Below are positions 17,616-25,310 of a DNA stretch of 64,000 nt, piece after piece. The stretch's first letter is position 1. Each line of letters starts with the position of its first letter. A model generated the notes under the pieces. The model did no database searches. It saw only the letters and a list, made by a program, of their open reading frames with translations, and was not told the origin of the DNA. This stretch comes from Actinomycetes bacterium (GTDB taxonomy: Bacteria; Actinomycetota; Acidimicrobiia; Acidimicrobiales; RAAP-2): contig JAJZUS010000002.1 of NCBI GenBank assembly GCA_021848365.1, positions 62,001-126,000 of the forward strand, written 5' to 3'. The position numbers were made by a program, and so were the translations under genes.

Positions 17616-18419
17616 ATGGACGCGTCTGCTCCCCCCCGCGGCCTGCGCGTGACATCGTCGCCGGTCACCGGACTCCGCGTGACGCGACGCGACGTAGCGG
17701 CACCCCGCGCCACGGTGATCGCCATCCACGGGGGGCTCGACCGCGGTGGATCGTTCGCTCGCCTCGCCCGGCGGCTGGACGAGGTCTCTCTCGTGGCCTA
17801 CGACCGTCGCGGCTACCAGGGCTCGCGGGCCCTCGGGCCGGGTCGCCTCCAGGATCACGCCGCCGATCTCCTGACCCTGGTGGACGACGTTCGCGCCGAC
17901 GGCCCCGTCGTCGCCTTCGGTCACAGCTTCGGGGGACTCGTCGCGCTCACGGCCGCCGTCGCCGAGCCGCGACGGCTCGCGGCCGTCGTCGCCTACGAGT
18001 CACCCCTTCCCTGGGTGCTGGCCCGCCCCGACGCCAGCCCGGCCCCGCACGGCGATCCGGCCCGTCTCGCCGAGGGCTTCTTTCGCCGGATGGTCGGTAC
18101 CGCCGCCTGGGAGCGCCTCGCGGAGGCGGAGCGCCAGTCCCGTCGCGACGACGGTCCGGCCCTCATGGCCGACCTCACGGCCCTGCACGAGGTCGCCCCG
18201 TGGCGCCCCGAGCAGATCAGCACCCCCACCGTGTACGCCTACGGCGACAATGAGCGAACCCCGTACTACCGGGCCCTGGTGCGCGAGCTCGCCGCCGCGA
18301 GTCCGGTCGTGACGTCGGCCGAGTTGCGCGGAGCGAGCCACGGCGCTCATCTCTCGAACCCCGACGACGTCGCTCGCCTGATCATGACAGTGGTGGAGGA
18401 AACATGCGCATCGGAGTGA
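17616..18419 (+). CDS. alpha/beta hydrolase
   Basis: A 267-residue alpha/beta hydrolase. Motifs are the oxyanion-hole region AIHGGLDRGG, the nucleophile elbow GHSFGG (Ser near residue 112), YGDNERTPYY as the probable acid region, and GASHGAHLSNP with the final His. The substrate is unknown. ATG 17616 is selected because it follows the TACTCT box by 6 nt; the longer open frame upstream is antisense to kgd. It overlaps the epimerase gene by 16 bp, so the two are co-expressed. Confidence 0.8.
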   Translation: MDASAPPRGLRVTSSPVTGLRVTRRDVAAPRATVIAIHGGLDRGGSFARLARRLDEVSLVAYDRRGYQGSRALGPGRLQDHAADLLTLVDDVRADGPVVAFGHSFGGLVALTAAVAEPRRLAAVVAYESPLPWVLARPDASPAPHGDPARLAEGFFRRMVGTAAWERLAEAERQSRRDDGPALMADLTALHEVAPWRPEQISTPTVYAYGDNERTPYYRALVRELAAASPVVTSAELRGASHGAHLSNPDDVARLIMTVVEETCASE

Positions 18420-19318
18420 CCGGCTCGTCGGGCCTAATCGGCTCGGCACTCGTGCGAGCCCTGCGGGATCGCGGTGACGACGTCATCACCTTCGTGCGAC
18501 CCGGCAGCACTGCGTCGGGACCGTCGTCGATCCGGTGGGACCCGGCCCGCGAGATGATCGACGCCGACGACCTCGCCCGCGTCGGAGGCTTCGACGCCGT
18601 CGTCCATCTCGCCGGAGCGGGAATCGCCGACCGGCGCTGGACGGAGACGCGCCGCCGCGAAATCCGGGACTCGCGGGTGCGATCCACCGCGCTGCTGGTG
18701 AACGCCTTGCGCGATCTCCCGGCGGGCGTGCGGGTGCTGGCGAGTGGGTCGGCGATCGGCATCTACGGGTCGCGTGCCGAGGAAGTGCTGCGCGAGGACT
18801 CCTCGCTCGGGCACGACTTCCTCGCCGACGTGTGTCGCGACTGGGAGGCCGAGGCGCTGCAGTTGGAGACGTCGGGCAGCCGGGTCGCCGTGCTCCGCAC
18901 GGGCATCGTGCTGAGCGCGACCGGCGGGGCCCTGCGTCGTCAGCTCCCACTCTTCCGACTGGGACTCGGCGGACGGCTCGGCTCGGGGCGTCAGTGGATG
19001 AGCCCCATCTCGCTCGCCGACGAGGTTCGCGCCATCATCTGGACGATCGACGGCGACCTGCGGGGCCCGCTCAACCTGACCGGGCCACAGCCCCTCACCA
19101 ACGCGGAGTTCACCCGGACCCTCGCGGCCCGGGTCCACCGACCGGCACCCTTCGCCGTCCTCGCCGTCGCCCTGGGACTCGCCCTGGGGCGCGACGTCGC
19201 CGAGGGTGTCGTCCTGGCGAGTCAGCGCGTCGTGCCGACGCGTCTCGTCGAGTCGGGCTTCACCTTCCAGCACCCGACGGCCGACGCCATGATCGCCAGC
19301 GCCCTGGTGCGTACCTGA
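18404..19318 (+). CDS. SDR-type NAD(P)-dependent epimerase, YfcH/TIGR01777 family
   Basis: A 304-residue extended short-chain dehydrogenase. The nucleotide-binding GVTGSSGLIGSALVRAL is at the very N-terminus; VVHLAGAGIADRRW and the IYGSR segment (active-site Tyr region) are typical, as is the C-terminal GPLNLTGPQPLTNAEF of the TIGR01777/DUF1731 group. The physiological substrate of this family is not established. A GGAGGA ribosome binding site lies just before ATG 18404, inside the 3' end of the hydrolase gene. Confidence 0.85.
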   Translation: MRIGVTGSSGLIGSALVRALRDRGDDVITFVRPGSTASGPSSIRWDPAREMIDADDLARVGGFDAVVHLAGAGIADRRWTETRRREIRDSRVRSTALLVNALRDLPAGVRVLASGSAIGIYGSRAEEVLREDSSLGHDFLADVCRDWEAEALQLETSGSRVAVLRTGIVLSATGGALRRQLPLFRLGLGGRLGSGRQWMSPISLADEVRAIIWTIDGDLRGPLNLTGPQPLTNAEFTRTLAARVHRPAPFAVLAVALGLALGRDVAEGVVLASQRVVPTRLVESGFTFQHPTADAMIASALVRT

Positions 19319-19335
19319 TCACGAGCCAGGTGGAC

Positions 19336-19341
19336 TAAGTT
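19336..19341 (+). promoter_or_regulatory. possible -10 box TAAGTT for the binding protein at 19351
   Basis: TAAGTT lies 9 nt before ATG 19351, and I see no Shine-Dalgarno sequence. The transcript may start at or near the ATG. Confidence 0.35.
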
Positions 19342-19350
19342 TTTCGCGAC

Positions 19351-21171
19351 ATGGCCCTACTACGCAGAGCCGCGCCGCGCGCGTCGAAGTTGTCGGCCCC
19401 CCGTCGAGTTGGCCTCGCCCTCGCTCTGTCGGGCCTGATCGGCGTGGTCGTCCCGGGGCTCCCGCTGGTCGCCGGCCCCGCGGGTGCCGCCGGTCCTCTG
19501 ACCTTTGCGGAAGCCCCCGGTGGCAGCCCCAACTTCATCTTCCCGATCACGCCGTGCGCCTACGCGTCGACGAACAACATCCAGGACTTCCAGCGCCTGA
19601 TGTATCGGCCCCTCTACTGGATGTCGGGCGCCTCCCCCGCGGCCCCGGACCCCCAGCTATCGCTCGCCAGTGCGCCCATCTACGGACACGGCGACCTGAT
19701 GGTCTCCTTCAGCCTGAAGAAATGGCACTTCGCCGATGGTTCGCCGATCACCCCGGCGAGCGTCCGGCTGTACCTGAACCTCGTCGCGGCGACTCCGGCG
19801 TCGCAGTGCGGCTACGCGGCGGGACTGGGGATTCCCGACCAGATTCGGGCCGTCGCGAGCGCCGGCCAGACCGTCCGACTGTTCTTTCGGACCCGAGTGA
19901 ATCCGACGTGGTTCACCGATAATTACCTGGCCCAGATCACCCCGTTCGACCTCGCGTGGGACCGGACCTCGAGCGGCTCGGCGGGGGGATGCGCGACCGG
20001 CGTCTACAACGCCGCGGCCACGAAGACGCAGTGCGCCGCGGTCTCCCAATACCTCACCCAGCAGTCACTCGCGACCACGACCTACTCGGGGCCCTTCTGG
20101 CGCGGTGGATCCGACGGACCCTGGATCCTGCGCTCCTTCTCGCCGAGTGGACGAGCGGTCTTCGGGGCGAACGCCGCCTACGGCGGGGGTGCCCTCCCGA
20201 CCTCGGCACAGTTCATCGAGGTCCCCTACACGAACTTCACCACGCTCACCGGCGACGTCGTCCAGCGCAAGCTGACGCTCGCCATGGTCGAGCCGTCGCC
20301 CGGCCAGACGTGGGCGGGGTTGGTCGCGTCCCTGCCATCCGCCGTGTCCCTGGTGAAGGTCACCCCGTGGGCGACGGGAGTCTCCCAACTGAACTTCGAC
20401 GGTAGCGACGTGGGCGCCGCACTCGTGCGCAATCTCTACTTCCGCCAGGCCCTCCAGACTCTGGTCAACCAGAACGCCATCGTGTCACGGGCCTACGCCG
20501 GTTTCGCCACTCCCTCCTGGGGGCCACTCCCCCCCTCCACACCGTCGACGCTCGGCAGCAACGGCCCTAATCCCTATCCCTACAGCCCGCCGAGCGCCCT
20601 TCGCCTGCTGACGGCGCACGGATGGCGGCTGAGCGGTGGAACGCTCACGTGCGTGTCGCCCGGAACTGGCCCCTCCCAGTGTGGGAACGGGATCTCCCTG
20701 AACCAGGCGGCCACCGTCAGCATCGCCGTGCCGTCGGGATGGCCCACCATGACCTCGGAGGCGACCACCGATCAGGCGAACCTGGCCTCGGTGGGGATCC
20801 ATACGACAGTCGTCTCCTCCTCGTTGGACAACGTGATCGCCGCGTGCACGACCTTCAGCGGTCCGGACGTGTGTCTCCTACCCCTCGGCTACACCTACAA
20901 CCAGGCGGCCTTCCCGTCCGGTGAGCAGCTCTTCAGCACCGTGGCCGGGTCGGCGGTGACCGGATTCTCCGACACCCACCTATCGGCCCTCATTCGTCAG
21001 TCGGTCGCCGGCCCGGTGAACCTCACTCCCTACGCGACCTACGTCGCCCAGCAGCTGCCCTTCCTCTTCGGCCCGGTGCCCGACACCGTCTACGCGGCCA
21101 CGGCGGCCACCTCGCGCGTCCTGACGGCCGTCTCCGCCCTCTCGGGCCTACGACCCGAAGCGCTGCTGTAG
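19351..21171 (+). CDS. ABC transporter substrate-binding protein, peptide/nickel (SBP_bac_5) family
   Basis: A 606-residue extracytoplasmic solute-binding protein. A Sec signal peptide (basic residues 5–19, hydrophobic core ~20–47 ending AGAAG) precedes a mature part beginning LTFAEAPGGSPNFIFP. The family 5 signature region (FQRLMYRPLYW) follows, with many pairwise cysteines. It is a paralogue of the binding protein at 23328–25148: same length (606 residues) and a matching mature start. It stands alone on the plus strand, facing the permease genes, so it probably shares that transporter with another ligand range. Confidence 0.85.
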   Translation: MALLRRAAPRASKLSAPRRVGLALALSGLIGVVVPGLPLVAGPAGAAGPLTFAEAPGGSPNFIFPITPCAYASTNNIQDFQRLMYRPLYWMSGASPAAPDPQLSLASAPIYGHGDLMVSFSLKKWHFADGSPITPASVRLYLNLVAATPASQCGYAAGLGIPDQIRAVASAGQTVRLFFRTRVNPTWFTDNYLAQITPFDLAWDRTSSGSAGGCATGVYNAAATKTQCAAVSQYLTQQSLATTTYSGPFWRGGSDGPWILRSFSPSGRAVFGANAAYGGGALPTSAQFIEVPYTNFTTLTGDVVQRKLTLAMVEPSPGQTWAGLVASLPSAVSLVKVTPWATGVSQLNFDGSDVGAALVRNLYFRQALQTLVNQNAIVSRAYAGFATPSWGPLPPSTPSTLGSNGPNPYPYSPPSALRLLTAHGWRLSGGTLTCVSPGTGPSQCGNGISLNQAATVSIAVPSGWPTMTSEATTDQANLASVGIHTTVVSSSLDNVIAACTTFSGPDVCLLPLGYTYNQAAFPSGEQLFSTVAGSAVTGFSDTHLSALIRQSVAGPVNLTPYATYVAQQLPFLFGPVPDTVYAATAATSRVLTAVSALSGLRPEALL

Positions 21172-21366
21172 CCGCCTCCGAGCGAACTCGGCGGGTCCCC
21201 TCTCGCCGCCACGCCGTGGGTGCTCACATCCCCGTCCGACGTCGACACGACGGTGTGGCGAGACCCTCTCACTCGCGCACCTACAGCCAGCGACGCGCTG
21301 CTCGCCCGTCGCCCGCGCGAAACCGGTCCGAGCCCCACGGACCCCGACCACCACGGTCGCTACTGC
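21172..21366. other. intergenic gap between convergent transport genes
   Basis: 195 bp between the two convergent stops. It holds one weak hairpin (CCGAG–CGAA–CTCGG at 21178–21191, extendable with a bulge) that might be a terminator for the plus-strand gene. I see no tRNA or small gene. Confidence 0.4.
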
Positions 21367-22269
21367 TCAGCGCTCGATCAGTCGAACCTCGAAGACGTCC
21401 CGCAACGCGTCACCGATGTAGTTGATGGCCACGACGACGAGGATGAAGACCCCGGCCACGGGGAAGATCTCCCACCAGTAGCCGTTCTGCAGCTGCGTCG
21501 TTCCCTGCTGGAGCATGGTTCCCCAGTCGGTCTGGGGCGCCACGATGCCGAGGCCCAGGAATCCCAGAGCCGACAGGAAGAGAATCGCGTCGGCCACCGA
21601 GAACGTAGCCACGGTCACGATGTTGGAGATCGAGTTCGGGTACACGTGCCGACGGATGATCCGCAGCTTCCCCGCCCCCATCGACCGTGCCGCCTGCGAG
21701 TACTCCAACTCCCTGATCGTCATGGCGTCACCTCGAATGATGCGGGCGTTACCCCACCAACCCGTAAGGCCGATGATCAGGATGAGCAAGACCGTGGAGC
21801 GCTTGAAGATCGAGATGAGGGCGATGAGCAGGAACAGGTACGGAATCGAGAGGAAGGCGTCGAGCAGACGCATCATGATGCTGTCCGTCACGCCACCGAT
21901 GAATCCCGAGATCATGCCGTAGGCCGTGCCCACCACGATCGTGATGATGCCCGCGAGGAAGCCCAGGGCGAGCGAGTACTCGCCCCCGTAGGCGATTCGG
22001 CCCAGTTCGTCGAATCCCGACGAGTCCGTCCCCAGCCAGTGGGCCGCCGACGGCGGCGCGTTCCAGGTGACGTTGAAGGTCGCCGCCTGATTCGTCTGAT
22101 TGGTGGGGTGGAAGATCGGCAGGAGGTAGCAGAACGCGGCGACCAGGACGAGATAGACGACCGACGCGATGGCCAGCTTGTTGTGGAAGAAGATGCGCAG
22201 GCGCTGTCGCCACAGCGGGACGATGACGTCGGCGGCTGGGGTGGGCGCGGCTTCGGTGACAGTACTCAC
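21367..22269 (-). CDS. ABC transporter permease, DppC/OppC type
   Basis: A 300-residue inner-membrane permease. An N-terminal cytosolic segment leads to the first membrane helix (~30–51); then the OppC-type N domain with HWLGTDSSGFDELGRI, and five further helices. The coupling loop that touches the ATPase is seen as YSQAARSMGAGKLRIIRRHVYPN. Together with the permease at 22269–23237 it forms the membrane channel of a peptide-type importer. Its GTG start shares one base with the preceding stop (TAGTG). It is the last gene of the minus-strand transport group. Confidence 0.9.
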   Translation of the reverse strand: MSTVTEAAPTPAADVIVPLWRQRLRIFFHNKLAIASVVYLVLVAAFCYLLPIFHPTNQTNQAATFNVTWNAPPSAAHWLGTDSSGFDELGRIAYGGEYSLALGFLAGIITIVVGTAYGMISGFIGGVTDSIMMRLLDAFLSIPYLFLLIALISIFKRSTVLLILIIGLTGWWGNARIIRGDAMTIRELEYSQAARSMGAGKLRIIRRHVYPNSISNIVTVATFSVADAILFLSALGFLGLGIVAPQTDWGTMLQQGTTQLQNGYWWEIFPVAGVFILVVVAINYIGDALRDVFEVRLIER

Positions 22270-23237
22270 TACTTTGCTGCTTCCAGTCGAAGTCGGGGGT
22301 TGATGACGCCGAGGGCTAGGTCCGCCAGGAGGTTGCCCAGCAGGGTGGTCAGGGTGATGAGCACCGTGATGCCCAAGATGACGGGGACGTCGTAGTTGTT
22401 GGCCGCGTTCACCGTCTCGATGCCGAGACCCTGGTAGTTGAAGACGTCTTCGATGATGAGCGCTCCGCCGAACAGCGCGGGGATCGAGAGACCGAGGATC
22501 GTGACGATCGGACCAAGGGCGTTGCGGAAGGCGTGGCGGAAGAGGATCCGGCGGTTCGAGCAGCCCTTCGCGCGGGCGGTCCGCACGTAGTCCTGGACGA
22601 GGACGTCGAGGACCGTACCGCGCATGAACCGGCTGAGTCCGGCGACGGAGAGAAGCGTCAGGCTGAGGACCGGCAGGACGAAGCCCACGGGGTCAGTGAA
22701 CATGGCCCAGGGAGCGACGCCCGAGGGCGGTGATGCCGGGAGGTGCGGCCAGTGGAACCCGAAGGCGTCCAGGACGAGGAGGCACAGCAGGAACGACGGC
22801 ATCGCGTAGAGGATGAACGCGATGCCCGTCGCGGCGTAGTCGAACGTGCTGTTGCGCTTGACGGCCTGGTACATGCCCATCGGGATCGCGATGATGACCG
22901 TGAGGACCAGCGAGGACAGGGCCAGCCAGACCGTGCGAGGAACGAAGACGCTGATCACGTTCCAGACCGACATGTTCTGCTTGTACGACGTGCCCAGGTT
23001 CCCGTGGAAGACGATCTGGGAGACGTATTCCCATAGGCGGACCAAGTACGGGTGGTTCATTCCGTGCTGAGCGGCCCAGGCCGCCACACGCGCGGGCGTC
23101 GCCTGGGCCCCGAGGATCGCGTAGGCCGGCGCGAGGATGCCCCCCTGTTGGAAGTACGGGAGCGAGAAGGTGAAGATCATGACGATCAACATGACGACGA
23201 TCGCCTGGAGGATACGGCGGACGATGTAGTGCAGCAC
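22269..23237 (-). CDS. ABC transporter permease, DppB/OppB type
   Basis: A 322-residue permease with six predicted helices. The start (LHYIVRRILQAIVVMLIVMIFTF) is the conserved first helix of OppB/DppB, and the coupling loop YVRTARAKGCSNRRILFRHAFRNALGP is typical. It pairs with the DppC-type permease, to which it is translationally linked. The GTG start lies about 90 bp downstream of the binding-protein stop; a strong hairpin occupies that gap, which fits lower expression of the channel than of the binding protein. Confidence 0.9.
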   Translation of the reverse strand: MLHYIVRRILQAIVVMLIVMIFTFSLPYFQQGGILAPAYAILGAQATPARVAAWAAQHGMNHPYLVRLWEYVSQIVFHGNLGTSYKQNMSVWNVISVFVPRTVWLALSSLVLTVIIAIPMGMYQAVKRNSTFDYAATGIAFILYAMPSFLLCLLVLDAFGFHWPHLPASPPSGVAPWAMFTDPVGFVLPVLSLTLLSVAGLSRFMRGTVLDVLVQDYVRTARAKGCSNRRILFRHAFRNALGPIVTILGLSIPALFGGALIIEDVFNYQGLGIETVNAANNYDVPVILGITVLITLTTLLGNLLADLALGVINPRLRLEAAK

Positions 23238-23280
23238 GGCCTCTACCTATCGACTAAGTCAACTACCTACGAACGGGCGA

Positions 23281-23314
23281 CACCCCCCGGAGCCGGTTCC
23301 GGCTCCGGGGGGTG
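23281..23314 (-). terminator. 15-bp hairpin between binding-protein and permease genes
   Basis: A perfect 15-bp GC-rich stem (23281–23295 with 23300–23314) with the 4-nt loop GTTC, 13 bp after the binding-protein stop. There is no T-tract, so it is either a partial terminator or a 3' stabiliser that keeps the upstream mRNA more abundant. Confidence 0.7.
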
Positions 23315-23327
23315 ACCCCCACTACGA

Positions 23328-25148
23328 CTACTTGAAGCTGAGGTACTCCGGCATGAGGTTCTGGAGCGGGTTGGGCTGGAACCCAATCGAGCTCTTGAGC
23401 TTCACCGAGACCTCGCCCACGCCGGTCGGCGTCGGCTGGAAGATCACCGGAACCTGCTGGGCGGCGAAGGCTGCGTAGCCCGTCAGCGGCGTGTTGCCCG
23501 CCGTCGTCGCCTTGATCAGACGGTCCATGGTGGCGTTCGAGTAGCCACCGGCGTTGGAGCCAGCCTTCGTGAGCAGGAGCTCCTCACCCGACGGGTAGTA
23601 GTCCGGCGCGTAGATCCAGCCGGCACCCCAGGTGCAGATCTCCCACGTCAGCTTCGAGGTCTGCGAGCAGCCCGAGATGACGTTGTTGAACGTGTCGGTC
23701 GACGTGGTCACGTTGATGCCCATGGCCTTCCACTGGGAGACCTCAGCGTTCACCGTGTCGGTGATCGACTGAGAGCCCGTCACGTAGAGGAGCTTCAGGT
23801 TCATCTTCGTTCCCGCCTTGATGCCCGCACCACACTGCTTCGCGCCGGCACCGGCCGACGTGCAGGTGAGCGTGCCACCCTTCATCGTCCAACCGTGAGC
23901 CTTCAGCAGCGCCGAGGCCTTCTGGGCCGAGAACGGGTACGGGTTCTTCGGGTTCTTACCGATCGACGCCGGGGTGTTCATCGGCAGCGGGCTGATCGTG
24001 AGCGATCCGTAACCCTTGTCAATCTTCTGGATGATGCCCTGCTGGTTCGTCGACAGCTGGAGCGCCTGGCGGACGTAGAGCTGCTTGAACACGTTGGCCA
24101 TCGGGTTCGTCTTCGGGTTGAAGTTGATCGGGTCGTAGTTGTACGACCACGACGGACCGGTGACGTTGATGTACTTGCCCACGAGGGACGGCAGGTTCGG
24201 TCCCGCCTGAGTGGCCGACTTCGCCGGGCTGGCGATCTGCGTCGTGTCCACGTAGCCGAGGCTGAGGCTGCCGGCGAGGAGCTGGTTGAGCTCAGCGGCG
24301 TTCGAGGTCTCGGGGACGAGCTTCAGCACGTCGACCTTGGCCTTCACCGGACCCGAGTACGTCGGGTTCGGGACGAACGTGGCGTTGCCGAGGGAGTCGA
24401 ACGCCGTCAACTTCCACGGACCATCCGTACCGGCCGCCCACATCGAGTTGGTGTAGGTGCTGATCTGCGAGGCCTGGGCGTCGAGGTACTTCTCGACCGC
24501 GAGGCACGCCGTGTTGGTCGCCGCTGCGTTGTACGCACCCGTCGCACACGTCGAGGTGACGCCGGGGGCCGTGATGTCCCACGCGTCCGGGAACGGCGTG
24601 ATCTCCGACAGGTAGTTGTACAGCAACCAGTTCGGGTTCACCGACACGTCGAAGGTCAGCGTCACGGTGTTGCCGTTCGCCACCACGTTGGTCAGGTGGT
24701 CGGGAATTCCGTAACCCGGGGCGTAGCCCGCGTAGGACGTCGGGTCGGCCTTGTAGAGGTCGAGGAAGAACTTGACCGACTGAGCGTCCACGGTCTGACC
24801 GTCAGCGAACTTCCAGCCCTTCATCGTGATCGTGACCGTCTTGTTCCCGTTGGTGAAGACCGGCTTGTTGCCGAGGCTCAGCTGCGGCTGATAGGCGACC
24901 GAGCCGCCAAGGCCGAACCAGTACAAGGGGCGGTACATCAATTCCTGGAACTGGTTGATGTTCGCGACCGAGAAGTACGAGAATCCCATGTACGGGAAGA
25001 TGTAGTTCGGCGGCGTCTGCGGTGCCTCCGCCACGGTCAGTACCGTCTGGGCGGCGCTGGCACTCGTCGCGAGTGGCACCCCCAGAGCTATGGAACTCGC
25101 GGCCACCGCACTCAATGCGGCGAGTCGCACCCTTCGCTTGATCTTCAT
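23328..25148 (-). CDS. ABC transporter substrate-binding protein, peptide/nickel (SBP_bac_5) family
   Basis: A 606-residue secreted solute-binding protein. ATG 25148 gives a signal peptide (MKIKRRVRLAALSAV…ATSASAA) and follows a good GAGGGGAG ribosome binding site; an in-frame ATG ten codons earlier has no such site. The mature protein begins near LTVAEAPQTPPNYIFP and carries the family 5 segment FQELMYRPLYW. It lies between the ATPase and permease genes on the same strand and is the primary binding protein of this importer. Two leader hairpins and a 3' hairpin frame the gene. Its ligand (peptide, nickel or other) cannot be told. Confidence 0.9.
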   Translation of the reverse strand: MKIKRRVRLAALSAVAASSIALGVPLATSASAAQTVLTVAEAPQTPPNYIFPYMGFSYFSVANINQFQELMYRPLYWFGLGGSVAYQPQLSLGNKPVFTNGNKTVTITMKGWKFADGQTVDAQSVKFFLDLYKADPTSYAGYAPGYGIPDHLTNVVANGNTVTLTFDVSVNPNWLLYNYLSEITPFPDAWDITAPGVTSTCATGAYNAAATNTACLAVEKYLDAQASQISTYTNSMWAAGTDGPWKLTAFDSLGNATFVPNPTYSGPVKAKVDVLKLVPETSNAAELNQLLAGSLSLGYVDTTQIASPAKSATQAGPNLPSLVGKYINVTGPSWSYNYDPINFNPKTNPMANVFKQLYVRQALQLSTNQQGIIQKIDKGYGSLTISPLPMNTPASIGKNPKNPYPFSAQKASALLKAHGWTMKGGTLTCTSAGAGAKQCGAGIKAGTKMNLKLLYVTGSQSITDTVNAEVSQWKAMGINVTTSTDTFNNVISGCSQTSKLTWEICTWGAGWIYAPDYYPSGEELLLTKAGSNAGGYSNATMDRLIKATTAGNTPLTGYAAFAAQQVPVIFQPTPTGVGEVSVKLKSSIGFQPNPLQNLMPEYLSFK

Positions 25149-25162
25149 ATCTCCCCTCTCAT

Positions 25163-25201
25163 GAGTTGGCCCTACCAACTCTCAGTCGGCGTCTCCGCCG
25201 A
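25163..25201 (-). promoter_or_regulatory. two tandem hairpins in the 5' leader of the binding-protein gene
   Basis: GAGTTGG/CCAACTC (25163–25169 with 25075+100, i.e. 25175–25181; 5-nt loop) and TCGGCG/CGCCGA (25186–25191 with 25196–25201; loop TCTC). Both are perfect stems just upstream of the ribosome binding site and downstream of a possible -10 box. Confidence 0.5.
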
Positions 25202-25213
25202 TTGGCTAGAGCA

Positions 25214-25219
25214 ACCATA
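25214..25219 (-). promoter_or_regulatory. possible -10 box TATGGT of the binding-protein gene
   Basis: TATGGT on the minus strand, about 65 bp before ATG 25148. It would give the binding protein its own transcript with a roughly 58-nt structured leader. Confidence 0.35.
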
Positions 25220-25310
25220 GCGCCGGGTCGAACGCCCTTCACGACGCCCCGCACCCGTCACCGCCCCTGGCGGAACCCGAAATTCCCCGGTGTCACCGAT
25301 ACGTGCTCGC

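Noticed and set aside
19331-23260. Shared GACTAAGT motif upstream of the plus-strand binding protein and of the DppB-type permease
   Set aside because: Only two short copies at different distances from the starts; chance cannot be excluded.
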